From Corallococcus sp. CA053C (GTDB lineage: Bacteria > Myxococcota > Myxococcia > Myxococcales > Myxococcaceae), in assembly GCF_003611675.1 (NCBI RefSeq), contig NZ_RAWA01000026.1, positions 1-48,758 on the forward strand: 48,758 nt of DNA, read 5' to 3'. Below, piece by piece: positions 1 through 7,987 of this stretch. The number at the start of each line of letters is the position of its first letter. Position 1 is the stretch's first letter. A program made the position numbers and the translations under genes. The notes under the pieces are model-generated. The model was not told the DNA's origin and did no database searches. It saw nothing but the letters and a program-made list of their open reading frames with translations.

Positions 1-148
1 CCATGAAGGCCCGGGGCGGCATGCCTTCCAGCGCGTCCTTCACGAGGGTGTAGTTCGTGCCCCAGACGACCACGACGGCGATCATCGCCAGGTCGGACGC
101 GGACAGGAGGCGGGCAGGCGCAGCGACGGCGGGCGACGAGGTGCTCAC
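1..148 (-). CDS. EamA/DMT-family transporter, N-terminal fragment
   Basis: The gene runs off the left edge, so only about 49 residues are visible. From a GTG at 148 it reads MSTSSPAVAAPARLL, then a hydrophobic helix with WGTNYTLVKDALEGMPP. The pattern WGxNxxxxKxxLxxxPP is typical of the first membrane helix of EamA-type drug/metabolite transporters, which export small metabolites across the inner membrane. The substrate cannot be told. It is divergent from psuG with about 100 bp between the starts. The only nearby ATG upstream (161) is in another frame, so the GTG start is preferred. Confidence 0.7.
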   Translation of the reverse strand, partial: MSTSSPAVAAPARLLSASDLAMIAVVVVWGTNYTLVKDALEGMPPRAFM

Positions 149-248
149 GGCCGCGGGGCATAGGGCGTCACTGTTCCGGACGCAACGGCGACGTTTCCCC
201 ACGCCCGTGCTTGTCCGGCCGGCCCGCCCGTGTCGTAAATGCCCGCCC

Positions 249-1166
249 ATGGACTTCCGCTATTCGGACGAGGTGCGACGCGCGAAGGACTCCGGGCAGC
301 CGCTGGTGGCGCTGGAGACGAGCGTCGTCGCGCAGGGCCTGCCGTACCCCGACAACCTTGCCGCCGCTCGCGCGTGCGAAGAGGCCGTGCGCCGCGCCGG
401 CGCCGTGCCCGCGCCCATCGCCGTGGTGGACGGCGAGGTGTGGGTCGGCCTGGAGGACGCCGCGATGCGACGGCTGGCCGAGGGCAAGGAGAAGCTGCTC
501 AAGCTGGGCTCGCGCGACCTGGCCGTGGCGGTGGCCACCCGCGCCAGCGGTGGCACCACCGTGAGCGCCACCTGCGAGCTGGCCGCGGCGGCCGGCATCC
601 GCGTCTTCTCCACCGGCGGCATCGGCGGCGTGCACCGGGGCGCGGCCGAGCACTGGGACATCTCCCAGGACATCGCCGCGCTGTCGCGCTACCCGGTCGC
701 CGTGGTGTGCGCGGGCGCCAAGTCCGTGTTGGACCTGCCCAAGACGATGGAGCTGCTGGAGACGGCGGGCGTGCCCGTCATCGGCGTGGGCACGAACGAG
801 CTGCCGTCGTTCTACAGCCGCGAGTCCGGCCTCACGCTGGAGCACCGCGCGGACGACCCGGAGGCCGCCGCGCGCATCGCCCATGCCCGCTTCGAGCTGC
901 TGGGCCAGGGCGGCGTGCTCTACACCGTGCCGCCGCCGGAGGAGGCCGCGCTGGCGCGCAACGACGTGGAGCTGCACATCGCGTCGGCGCTCGCGGACGC
1001 GGACCGTCAGGGCGTGCGTGGCAAGGCCGTGACGCCGTTCCTCCTGGGGGAGATGGCGAAGCGCACCGGTGGCAAGAGCCTCAAGACGAACCTGGCGCTG
1101 CTCGTGAACAACGCGCGCTTCGCGGGGGCGCTGGCCGTGGCCTACGCACGCCTCGCGAAGCGCTGA
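249..1166 (+). CDS. psuG: Pseudouridine-5'-phosphate glycosidase
   Basis: Cytosolic enzyme that reversibly splits pseudouridine 5'-phosphate into uracil and ribose 5-phosphate, a step in pseudouridine breakdown. The 305-residue length fits the family. Visible family motifs are LVALETSVVAQGLPYP near the N-terminus (catalytic Glu), STGGIGGVHRG and HWDISQDI (metal-site His and Asp), and CAGAKSVLDLPKT with the Schiff-base lysine. The open frame extends upstream to 57, but those residues are low complexity and unlike the family, so the ATG at 249 is chosen. No pseudouridine kinase (psuK) or matching transporter lies beside it, so the kinase step would have to be encoded elsewhere. Confidence 0.93.
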   Translation: MDFRYSDEVRRAKDSGQPLVALETSVVAQGLPYPDNLAAARACEEAVRRAGAVPAPIAVVDGEVWVGLEDAAMRRLAEGKEKLLKLGSRDLAVAVATRASGGTTVSATCELAAAAGIRVFSTGGIGGVHRGAAEHWDISQDIAALSRYPVAVVCAGAKSVLDLPKTMELLETAGVPVIGVGTNELPSFYSRESGLTLEHRADDPEAAARIAHARFELLGQGGVLYTVPPPEEAALARNDVELHIASALADADRQGVRGKAVTPFLLGEMAKRTGGKSLKTNLALLVNNARFAGALAVAYARLAKR

Positions 1167-1187
1167 GCTTCCCGCGACGGGTGCTTC

Positions 1188-1682
1188 TCAGGACTCGCGG
1201 TGCTGGAACCAGGACACCAGGTCCTCCAGCGCCGCGCGGTCCACGTCGTCGAAGGTGTTCTTGTGCTCGGAGTCGATGTCGAGCACGGCGAGCAGCTCGC
1301 GGTTGCGGCCGAACACCGGCACGACGATCTCCGACGCGGAGCGCCCGTCGCAGGTGATGTGGCCCGGGAAGGCGTGCACGTCCGGCACCACCACCGTCTC
1401 ACCCTTGGCCGCGGACGTGCCGCACACGCCCTTGCCGAAGGTGATCTCCAGGCACCCGAGCGTCCCCTGGTAGGGGCCCACGCGCAGCAGCTTCCCGGGC
1501 GTCACCACCCGGTAGAAGCCCGTCCACAGGTGGCCGAAGGCGTGGTGCAGCAGGCAGCTCATCGTCGCCATGGCGCAGATGTCGTCGTCCACGCCTTCGA
1601 GGATGGCGACGGCGTGGGTCTTCAGCTCGGCATAGGCCTCGGTCTTCGGCTGACCGCGCAGGTCCAGGGTGACTTCCGCCAT
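1188..1682 (-). CDS. msrC: Free methionine-R-sulfoxide reductase (GAF-domain fRMsr)
   Basis: A single GAF domain of 164 residues that reduces free methionine-(R)-sulfoxide, an antioxidant role in the cytosol. The fRMsr signature is present: GPYQGTLGCLEITFGKGVCG holds two of the conserved cysteines (C77 and C87), and PDVHAFPGHITCD holds the third (C111). All three family cysteines are therefore kept, which argues for an active enzyme rather than a generic GAF sensor. The ATG at 1682 gives the canonical length, and GAGGA lies just upstream. The frame is open to 1724, but the extra 14 residues lack support. The gene is divergent from the sirtuin gene. Confidence 0.92.
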   Translation of the reverse strand: MAEVTLDLRGQPKTEAYAELKTHAVAILEGVDDDICAMATMSCLLHHAFGHLWTGFYRVVTPGKLLRVGPYQGTLGCLEITFGKGVCGTSAAKGETVVVPDVHAFPGHITCDGRSASEIVVPVFGRNRELLAVLDIDSEHKNTFDDVDRAALEDLVSWFQHRES

Positions 1683-1753
1683 GATGGGGGTCCTCGGGAG
1701 GGATTTGCCGCCCTCTTCTAACAACCCTCGTGCCCGCAGGCACAGGAGGCCGT

Positions 1754-2485
1754 GTGGAACCGCTCGTCCTGGATTCGCGAACCCGTCTGCTCGTGCTCAC
1801 CGGTGCCGGAGTCTCCGCGGAGAGCGGGGTGCCCACCTTCCGAGGCATGAACGGCCTGTGGGAGAACCACCCCGTGGAGGCAGTGGCCTCCCCCGAGGGC
1901 TTCGACGCCGACCCCGCGCTCGTGTGGCGCTTCTATTCGCAGCGCCGGGGGGGCGCGGCCGACGTGAAGCCCAACCCGGGCCATGACGCGCTGGTGCGGT
2001 GGGAGCAGCACCTGGGCGACCGCTTCCTCCTGGCCACCCAGAACGTGGACGGCCTGCACGAGCGCGCGGGCAGCCAGCGCGTGGTGGCCATGCACGGCCA
2101 CCTCTTCCGGACGAAGTGCGCGGACTGCCGGCGCAAGCCCTTCGACGACGCCAGCGTGCACCCGTCGGGCACGGTGCCCCGGTGCGACGAGTGCAACGGC
2201 CGGCTGCGGCCCGACATCGTCTGGTTCGGCGAGTCGCTCGCCTCCGACGACCTGGAGCGCATCGGCGACTTCATTTCGCGCAAGGACGGTACCCGGCTTG
2301 TCTTCCTGGCCGCGGGCACGTCCGGCGCGGTGTGGCCGGCGGCGGGCCTGGTGGATCAGGTGCGCGCCGTGCGCGGCGACACGTGGCTCGTCAACTTCGA
2401 GTCCGCCGCCAACACGGAGCGCTTCCACCACTTCGTCCAGGGGCGCAGCGGCGAGGTGCTGCCCTCGCTCGCGACGCTCGGCTGA
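1754..2485 (+). CDS. SIR2-family NAD-dependent protein deacylase (class III type)
   Basis: Cytosolic sirtuin that removes acyl groups from lysines using NAD. In order, it shows the NAD-binding GAGVSAESGVPTFRG (about residues 17-31), TQNVDGLHERAG (about 95-106), the catalytic His in AMHGH (H114), and a four-Cys zinc site at C122, C125, C144 and C147. Tyr61 and Arg64 in FYSQRR form the Y-x-x-R pair that class III sirtuins (SIRT5, CobB) use to bind succinyl or malonyl lysine, so desuccinylase activity is plausible. A perfect AGGAGG (1744-1749) lies 4 nt before the GTG at 1754. An in-frame GTG at 1730 is a less likely start. Confidence 0.9.
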   Translation: MEPLVLDSRTRLLVLTGAGVSAESGVPTFRGMNGLWENHPVEAVASPEGFDADPALVWRFYSQRRGGAADVKPNPGHDALVRWEQHLGDRFLLATQNVDGLHERAGSQRVVAMHGHLFRTKCADCRRKPFDDASVHPSGTVPRCDECNGRLRPDIVWFGESLASDDLERIGDFISRKDGTRLVFLAAGTSGAVWPAAGLVDQVRAVRGDTWLVNFESAANTERFHHFVQGRSGEVLPSLATLG

Positions 2486-2492
2486 GCCTGCC

Positions 2493-3266
2493 TCACCGCG
2501 GACGGCCCGGCTGCCCGATGAGGTAGGTGATGATCATCCCCTGCGCGCGATGCACTCCGCTGATCCAGCTGTACCCGTTGGCGTCGAGCCCCGTGGTCAG
2601 CCTCTCCAGGTCCGCCGGAGCGTAGGTCCGCAGCGAGGACACCAGGCCATCCCAGAGGATGAGCAGGGGAAGGATGGGCACCAGGTAGGTCAAGACCAGG
2701 CGCCACCAGCGCACCGGGCGGATGAGGGGCGTGAAGCCCCACACGAGGGGCACGACGAGCAGGAGCTGGATGAGGAGGTACGGCAGCGAGCGCTGGGTGA
2801 GCTCGAAGGCGGCGAAGGGGACCGCGCGCTGGGAGGCGTCCGCGAGGAGGGCACGGGCCTGCTCCGGCGGGAAGTGGTGCAGCGCCTCGAAGAGGGTCCG
2901 CACCCCCGTCAGCTCCTCGGGGAGGCGCGTGGCGTCGACCGGGGTGTCGCGGTACTGCGCGCCGGCAGGCAGCTCCAGCCCCGGGGTGGGATGGAGGTCG
3001 GTGAGCACCACTTCCGCGCCGCTGTGCACCGCCCGCAGCGCCGGGAGCAGGGTGCGCCACGGGCCCCCCGAACCGGAGCAGAGGTCGACGACCCGGTCCG
3101 TGCCCGCCGTGCGGAGCAGCTCCGCCAGCAGCCGCGCCACGCTGTCGTAGGGCCGCACCCGGTCGAGCACGACGCGCAGGTAGTCGACCTCGCCACGGCG
3201 CAACGGCTCGGGCAGCCACGACTGGTCGAGGAATTCGAAGAGCTGGAGGCGGGGGAGCAGGGGCAT
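2493..3266 (-). CDS. Class I SAM-dependent methyltransferase with C-terminal membrane segments
   Basis: 257 residues from the ATG at 3266 (MPLLPRLQLFEFLDQ). The Rossmann SAM-binding motif VVDLCSGSGGP lies at about residues 76-86, followed by VVLTDLHPTP (acidic end of strand 2) and LFEALHHF. After this catalytic half come two strongly hydrophobic stretches, LLIQLLLVVPLVWGF and LVLTYLVPILPLLILW, which look like a transmembrane hairpin, then a short soluble tail. The enzyme is therefore probably membrane-attached, and its substrate is unknown. The frame extends upstream to 3305, but the later ATG starts where the conserved sequence starts. Confidence 0.75.
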   Translation of the reverse strand: MPLLPRLQLFEFLDQSWLPEPLRRGEVDYLRVVLDRVRPYDSVARLLAELLRTAGTDRVVDLCSGSGGPWRTLLPALRAVHSGAEVVLTDLHPTPGLELPAGAQYRDTPVDATRLPEELTGVRTLFEALHHFPPEQARALLADASQRAVPFAAFELTQRSLPYLLIQLLLVVPLVWGFTPLIRPVRWWRLVLTYLVPILPLLILWDGLVSSLRTYAPADLERLTTGLDANGYSWISGVHRAQGMIITYLIGQPGRPR

Positions 3267-3311
3267 CGCGAAGACAGTAAAGCCCCGCGCGGCCCCGCGA
3301 AACAAAGCACG

Positions 3312-3342
3312 GGCGCCCCTGGCTCTTTCATCCAGGGGCGCC
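3312..3342 (-). terminator. Rho-independent-type terminator after the propeller-like lipoprotein gene
   Basis: A perfect 11-bp stem (3312-3322 with 3332-3342) and 9-nt loop start 14 nt past the stop of the minus-strand gene at 3356. Read on the minus strand, the stem is followed by CGTGCTTTGTTTCG, a modest T-rich tract. It separates that gene from the methyltransferase gene, so the two are probably not co-transcribed efficiently. Confidence 0.7.
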
Positions 3343-3355
3343 GCGGAGGGTGGGC

Positions 3356-4840
3356 CTACGGTCCCCGGAGGGTGGTCAGCCCCTGGTCGGTGAGGACGAA
3401 CAGCATGCGGGGCGTCACGGTGGGCTCGTAGACGAGCTGCAGGACGCGCTGCCCGGCCACCTGCCGCACGGGGGCCAGCGTCGTGCCGTCCGGCTCCAGC
3501 CGCCAGAGGCCCGCGCCATTCGTGCCGATGTAGAGCGCGCCATCGTCCGTCGCCTTGAGCGAGAGGATGCGATTGGTTGGCAGCCCCGCGAGCTTCTGCC
3601 AGTTCCCCGCCGAGCGTGACTTGGGCGTCATCGCCCAGACGCCGTACTCCGCGCTTCCCAGGTAGTAGCGACCCGAGGTGACCTGCTCGAAGGCGCGCCA
3701 GTAGTCATCCGTGGCCTGCCCGTTGATCAGCTCGTTGAAGCTCTTGAACTTCCAGGGCGTGGGCCCTTCCCAGGTGAACTCGCGGTCCCAGTCCTCCAGC
3801 TTGTTGCTGGGCGCGAGCACCCCGAGCATCTGCTCATTCGCGACGAGGACGTCTCCGTTCGGCGCGATGCCAAGCCCATACATATACGGGCATTGCAGCG
3901 ATCCCCACTCCGAGCCGTCCTCATAGAGATACCAGCCCGGGTGACGGTGGCTGTTGTAGGTGAGCCCCTGGATGCGCGTCACGCCGTGGTTGGTCGTGAT
4001 GTAGAGGTCGCCGCGATCCCGGCCGCGCGTCACGCGGGCACAGTTCAGGACGGAGCGGTCCTCCTCGTAGTGGAAGTCATTGGTGTTGTGGATGCCAATC
4101 TGCCTGCCGTCGTTCGACGCCTTGACGGTGCGCCAGATGTGCTCTTCCAGCGCGACCTTTCCGTCGGGCTGGAGGCGGACCGCATCGAGGTCCCCCTTCT
4201 GGTACTCGGCGTAGCGCTCGGGCGTGTAGCCCGCTTCGCCGGGGCCGGGGATGTACGAGCGTTGCTCGATCCCCGGTGCTCGCTTCATCTCGTTGGCGCG
4301 GTAGCCCACGTACGCGCGTCCGGCCTCACCGCCGCAGATGACCGTCGAGTCGGTCGCGAGCGAGTCCGGGCCGAACGGCTGACGCGCCTGCCCGACGCCG
4401 GAGGTCCACGTGGGCGCCTTGTCGCCGGGGCGCAGCACGCCGATGCGGTAGCCATCCAGGAGCCAGACGTTCAACCCTTCATCGATGCCAACGCTCTGCG
4501 GTCTGCCAACGCCAAACGCGCGCGTGTAGTCGAGCATCGCATCCACCGGCCACGGCCCCGCATTGGAAGGCTGGCCGGCGTCGGGCGTCGTCCCCGCGTC
4601 GGGCGTTCCGCCTGCGTCGGGCGTCGTCCCACCGTCTTTGTCAGGTGGGACGACGCCGGCATCGGGAGAGGAATCCGGAGGGGGGAGGGTGGGAACTTCA
4701 TTTCCCTCGCCCCCCGCCGGCATCGGCTCCTCGCCCGGGTCGACTGTCGTGGGCTCGTCGTTGCAACCCCCTGACAGCAAAGCAATGACCGTGAGTCCCG
4801 CCCCCACCACACCTGCGCGTATGCCCATCCATGCCCCCAT
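3356..4840 (-). CDS. Secreted lipoprotein with Pro-Asp-Ala-Gly stalk and propeller-like domain
   Basis: 494 residues. The N-terminus is a lipoprotein signal ending in LLSGGC (Cys at about 26). A low-complexity linker with repeated TPDAG units follows at about 57-95, a stalk type common in myxobacterial surface lipoproteins. The rest contains repeated short blocks such as VGIDEGLNVWLLDG, LGIAPNGDVLVANE, LKATDDGALYIGTNGAGLW and VLTDQGLTTL, which resemble blades of a beta-propeller of the two-component-regulator or SMP-30 kind. No catalytic residues are recognised. It probably sits on the outer membrane, and its function is unknown. An in-frame ATG four codons later is an equally good start. Confidence 0.75.
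   Translation of the reverse strand: MGAWMGIRAGVVGAGLTVIALLSGGCNDEPTTVDPGEEPMPAGGEGNEVPTLPPPDSSPDAGVVPPDKDGGTTPDAGGTPDAGTTPDAGQPSNAGPWPVDAMLDYTRAFGVGRPQSVGIDEGLNVWLLDGYRIGVLRPGDKAPTWTSGVGQARQPFGPDSLATDSTVICGGEAGRAYVGYRANEMKRAPGIEQRSYIPGPGEAGYTPERYAEYQKGDLDAVRLQPDGKVALEEHIWRTVKASNDGRQIGIHNTNDFHYEEDRSVLNCARVTRGRDRGDLYITTNHGVTRIQGLTYNSHRHPGWYLYEDGSEWGSLQCPYMYGLGIAPNGDVLVANEQMLGVLAPSNKLEDWDREFTWEGPTPWKFKSFNELINGQATDDYWRAFEQVTSGRYYLGSAEYGVWAMTPKSRSAGNWQKLAGLPTNRILSLKATDDGALYIGTNGAGLWRLEPDGTTLAPVRQVAGQRVLQLVYEPTVTPRMLFVLTDQGLTTLRGP
4578..4630. repeat. Short tandem repeat coding for the TPDAG stalk
   Basis: Imperfect 18-bp units built on gcgtcgggcgt occur about three times in a row inside the lipoprotein gene. 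They encode Thr-Pro-Asp-Ala-Gly units on the minus strand. Such repeats can change copy number by slippage, which would alter linker length. Confidence 0.65.
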
Positions 4841-4896
4841 TCACGGAGGCTCCTTCGCAAGTCCCGGGCCGACGGCTCGGCGGTCCACGCTGCCGG

Positions 4897-5493
4897 TCAG
4901 GATCGACGCACGGGTTGGTTGACGCCCAGGCTGCGACGGGCTTCCCACTTCGGAGACACCGCGAGTTTGACAACCAGGTCCGCCACGCTCTTGCGCGACA
5001 CCACCGAGCCCCTGAAGGGCTCGCCCTTGGGCGTGGTCTCGTAGTCAATCTCGTCCTTGTCGTTGAGCCAGGCGGGCCTCAAGATCACGTAATCGAGATC
5101 CGAGGCTTCGATGAGCTCCGCCGACTTCCGATAGGGATCCAGGATGCTGCCGTACTTCTCTCCCGGGACCTCGTCATGGATGCCCATGGAGCTGATCCAG
5201 ATCAGACGCTTCAAGCCTGTCGCGTCCATGGCCTTCACGATGTTCCGGGCCTGCTTCTCCAGACTGCCAGCCAGGTTGGCGTAGACGACCTCCTGTCCCA
5301 CCATGGCCTCCGTCAGTCTTTCGGCGTCCAGGACATCGCCCTCGACCACCCGGGCGCGAGCCGGGTCCACCTTCCCCAGCCTGCGAGCGTTGCGCAGGTA
5401 GAGCGTCAGCCGGGCATCGGTTCTCTGCAGGAACAGGTCAATCGCAACACGGGCAATCTGCCCGCCTGCTCCAAGAATCAAGACGTTGCTCAT
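4897..5493 (-). CDS. NAD(P)-binding oxidoreductase of the NmrA/atypical SDR type
   Basis: 198 residues forming a Rossmann domain. It begins MSNVLILGAGGQIARVAIDLF, a GxGGxI dinucleotide-binding loop, followed by LYLRNARRL, where the basic residues would favour NADPH. VVEGDVLD binds the adenine side, and the later IWISSMGI and YRKSAELIEASDLDYVILRPAWL match atypical SDRs of the SDR_a5/NmrA kind, with a YxxxK-like arrangement. It is probably a cytosolic reductase or redox sensor of unknown substrate. GAGGAG lies 8 nt before the ATG. A remnant of another NAD(P) oxidoreductase lies just upstream. Confidence 0.85.
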   Translation of the reverse strand: MSNVLILGAGGQIARVAIDLFLQRTDARLTLYLRNARRLGKVDPARARVVEGDVLDAERLTEAMVGQEVVYANLAGSLEKQARNIVKAMDATGLKRLIWISSMGIHDEVPGEKYGSILDPYRKSAELIEASDLDYVILRPAWLNDKDEIDYETTPKGEPFRGSVVSRKSVADLVVKLAVSPKWEARRSLGVNQPVRRS

Positions 5494-5511
5494 GTTCAGG
5501 ACTCCTCTTCG

Positions 5512-5700
5512 CTAGGGGGCTTGGGGAAGGCCGAGCAGGCGCCGCAGCTCCGGCGCCGTCGTGTTTGCCCGGAAGCCCGGGCCCTCCCGCTGGAAGGTGC
5601 GGGCCGCTGCCAGGTCTCCCACCAGCACCGGATCGCAGCCGGCATCGCGCACCAATCGCACCGCGACCTGGCGGCCCAGCCCGCTGCTCGCCCCGTTCGC
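5512..5700 (-). pseudogene. C-terminal remnant of an NADPH-dependent F420 reductase-like protein
   Basis: Between an in-frame TAG at the upstream edge and the TAG at 5512-5514, the minus strand reads about 62 codons including QVAVRLVRDAGCDPVLVGDL, then AAARTFQREGPGF and APELRRLLGLPQAP. This resembles the C-terminal end of F420-dependent NADP oxidoreductase-like proteins (xLVRDAGxDPVxxGxLxxAR ... ELRRLLGL). The N-terminal dinucleotide-binding part is absent and there is no plausible start with a ribosome site. It is read as a decayed gene fragment. The family assignment rests on memory of the motif and could be wrong in detail. Confidence 0.5.
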
Positions 5701-5709
5701 CTAGAAATA

Positions 5710-5747
5710 GGGCCCTGCTCCGCGCATGACTATGCGGAGCAAGGCCC
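5710..5747 (-). terminator. Hairpin terminator downstream of the alpha/beta hydrolase gene
   Basis: Inverted repeat 5710-5723 with 5734-5747: a 14-bp stem with a single C-A mismatch around a 10-nt loop. It lies 45 nt past the stop of the minus-strand hydrolase gene at 5792. On the minus strand the stem is followed by TATTTCTAG. It probably ends hydrolase transcription before the oxidoreductase remnant. Confidence 0.65.
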
Positions 5748-5791
5748 ATGGGCTTTTAAGCGGTGCTTTACAATCGACAGGGCGCGGAAGC

Positions 5792-6763
5792 TCACCCGTT
5801 CCCGGTGGACCGCTCCGAGGGACGGGCCAGCACGGGCATCGCGTCGGGACGGTCCCACAGGACGAAGTGGCTGCACCCGTCCAGCTCCACGACATCAAGC
5901 GTGGGCCGGGCGCGCCAGGCGCTCTCCCGCATGGACGAAGAGTCCAGGACCCGATCCTTTCCCGGGACGAGCACCGTGCCGCGCCGCACGTTGCGGAACA
6001 GGGACGCGTCGTGCTTCTGGCTCCAGGCGGTGATGTCCAGCAGGTTGGCCAGCATCGTCGACACCCGCCTGGGATTGGACGGGAAGGCCATGATGAGCTC
6101 GCGCTTGCGCGCATCCTCCAGCGGTCCCCAGGCGCCCCGGTTGTGCCGGGCGATGGGCGCGAGGCGCCACAAGGGAATGAAGAACGGCAGCCACCACAGC
6201 TGCGCACGCGTCAGGCTCTTGTAGGCGCGGGCCTGCGGAAGCACGGGCGCCTCCAGCACGACCTCCACGTTCTCGAACAGGTCCGGCCGCTGCCTCGCGG
6301 CCTCCAGGACCACGGCGCCTCCGCGCGAGTGTCCATGGACTCGCACGAGGTCCGTCTTCGGCAGGTGCTCCAGCGCCTGCACCAGCACGGCGGCATCATG
6401 GGAGATGGTGCCCTCCGGCTCGGCCGGCACCCGGGCCCAGGGCGCCGGCTGCTCCCGCGGGCCGGTGATGGGCAGGTGGTAGTCGCAGCTCGTCAGCAGG
6501 ATGAGCTGGAGGTCGGGGGCACGGTAGTGATGCGTGAAGTAGCGCATGTCGGCCACGAAGCCGTGCATGCCAATGACCGTGGCGCGAGGCTGCTCGCAGC
6601 GCCGCTCGGCGATGACCGTCTTGCCGATCCGGTAGATGTGGCCGTCGAAGGGCTCGCTCGGGCAGGGCGTGCCCACGCGGCTCATCAACCACGCACGCAG
6701 GGCGAGCACGACGACGGCGACACCCGCAAGGACTCCAAGAGCCACGGACATACGGCGCATCAT
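5792..6763 (-). CDS. Membrane-anchored alpha/beta hydrolase
   Basis: 323 residues. A single hydrophobic helix at about 7-27 anchors or exports the protein. The hydrolase fold shows IGMHGFVADMRYF (oxyanion region, about 64-76), the nucleophile elbow VHGHSRGGAVVLEAA (Ser in GHSRGG), the acid candidate in VLVPGKDRVLD, and the catalytic His in DGCSHFVLWDRPD. All parts of a Ser-Asp-His triad are therefore present. Its substrate is unknown. Three start codons sit close together (6763, 6760, 6751) with no strong ribosome site, so the exact start is uncertain. It is divergent from the next gene. Confidence 0.82.
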   Translation of the reverse strand: MMRRMSVALGVLAGVAVVVLALRAWLMSRVGTPCPSEPFDGHIYRIGKTVIAERRCEQPRATVIGMHGFVADMRYFTHHYRAPDLQLILLTSCDYHLPITGPREQPAPWARVPAEPEGTISHDAAVLVQALEHLPKTDLVRVHGHSRGGAVVLEAARQRPDLFENVEVVLEAPVLPQARAYKSLTRAQLWWLPFFIPLWRLAPIARHNRGAWGPLEDARKRELIMAFPSNPRRVSTMLANLLDITAWSQKHDASLFRNVRRGTVLVPGKDRVLDSSSMRESAWRARPTLDVVELDGCSHFVLWDRPDAMPVLARPSERSTGNG

Positions 6764-6931
6764 ATGCCCGCGTCCCGCCTCCTGCTGACAGAACAGGAGG
6801 CGGGGCTGCGGCCAGGGCGCGGGTCCCGCGTGCGGTCAGCTGACGAACGCCTGCCCCGCACGACGGCGCCCGGGCCATGGTACAGCGAGGTGGACTGCGT
6901 CACCCTCCGCTTCCACGGAAGGACACACCGC

Positions 6932-7606
6932 ATGAAAGTCATTCTCTTTGGCGCGACCGGGATGGTGGGGCAGGGCGTCCTGCGCGAGTGTCTGCTGGAC
7001 CCGGAGGTGGAGCGCGTCCTCGCTGTCGGCCGCAAGGCGACGGGGCAGCAACACGCGAAGCTCCGCGAGCTGGTGCACAAGGACTTCACGGACTTCTCCT
7101 CCGTGGAGGAGGAGCTCACCGGCTACGACGCGTGCTTCTTCTGTCTGGGCGTCTCCTCGGCGGGCATGAAGGAGGAGGACTATCACCGCGTGACGTATGA
7201 CTTCACGCTCGCGGCGGCGAAGACGCTGGTGAAGCGCAACCCGGGCATGACGTTCATCTACGTGTCGGGAACGGGCACCGACAGCACGGAGCAGGGCCGC
7301 AGCATGTGGGCGCGCGTGAAGGGGAAGACGGAGAACGCGCTGATGAAGCTGCCCTTCAAGGCCAGCTTCATGTTCCGCCCGGGCATCATCCAGCCCATGG
7401 ATGGAATCAAGTCCCAGACGAAGGCGTACCGGGTGGGCTATGCGGTGATGGCGCCGCTCACCCCCGTGCTGAAAGCGCTCTTTCCGAAGCTGCTGACGAA
7501 CACGCGGCAGGTCGGACGCGCGATGCTCCAGGCCGCGCGCCACGGTGCCCCGAAGCGCCTGCTCGAAAACCCGGACATCAACAGCCTCGCCGGTGGGACT
7601 TCCTGA
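6932..7606 (+). CDS. NAD(P)-binding epimerase-like protein (HTATIP2/TIP30-like)
   Basis: 224 residues starting MKVILFGATGMVGQGVLRECL, a GxTGxxGxG NAD(P)-binding loop. LAVGRKATG follows strand 2, and YDACFFCLGVSSAGM is the segment before the active site. FIYVSGTGTDSTEQGRSMWARVKGKTENAL carries a Ser and a lysine spaced like the catalytic region of atypical SDRs, and FMFRPGIIQP is a family C-terminal motif. The frame is open far upstream, but that part is antisense to the hydrolase gene. The ATG at 6932 follows GGAAGGA and starts the conserved fold. Cytosolic; substrate unknown. Confidence 0.85.
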   Translation: MKVILFGATGMVGQGVLRECLLDPEVERVLAVGRKATGQQHAKLRELVHKDFTDFSSVEEELTGYDACFFCLGVSSAGMKEEDYHRVTYDFTLAAAKTLVKRNPGMTFIYVSGTGTDSTEQGRSMWARVKGKTENALMKLPFKASFMFRPGIIQPMDGIKSQTKAYRVGYAVMAPLTPVLKALFPKLLTNTRQVGRAMLQAARHGAPKRLLENPDINSLAGGTS

Positions 7607-7643
7607 CCCCGGGCCCCTCGCAATCGAATGGGCTGAGCGGATC

Positions 7644-7811
7644 CTAGGAGTTCGGCTCCTGTGGCGCTTCGGTGCCTTGCTGTTGCTGTCCCTCGCGCTT
7701 CGGGGACGTGGCGTCCTCCTCTCCGCTCAGGTCGCTCTTGCGGAGCGTGCCGTCCAGAACGTCCCCGTGGCGCTTGCGAGGCGGGGGAGAGGGCTTGGGC
7801 TTGGTGTCCAT
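7644..7811 (-). CDS. Small charged Pro/Lys/Gln-rich protein
   Basis: 55 residues, hydrophilic and probably disordered: MDTKPKPSPPPRKRHGDVL and then acidic, glycine and glutamine-rich segments ending QEPNS. The start at 7811 is strongly marked by a perfect AGGAGG 5 nt upstream. An in-frame ATG at 7886 would add 25 Ser/Thr/Ala-rich residues but lacks such a site. It is convergent with the epimerase-like gene. No family is recognised; the ribosome site is the main evidence that it is expressed. Confidence 0.6.
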   Translation of the reverse strand: MDTKPKPSPPPRKRHGDVLDGTLRKSDLSGEEDATSPKREGQQQQGTEAPQEPNS

Positions 7812-7987
7812 GGCGGCCTCCTGAGGTGCGGTGGTGGTGCTGCTTTCCGCCAAGGTGGGGCTGGCTCCCGTCCCGCGCTTGGCCATGAAGGCTTGTCGCC
7901 ATTCCAGCGCCTGCCCGCCTGTCTGCCCGACTGTCAGGAGCCCTCTCGGGGGGAAGCCGCTGAGGGCCTGCGTGCGTTGCTTCCCTC

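Noticed and set aside
5726-6931. Long upstream extension of the epimerase-like gene
   Set aside because: It is antisense to the alpha/beta hydrolase gene; the Rossmann fold begins at the ATG at 6932 with a ribosome site.
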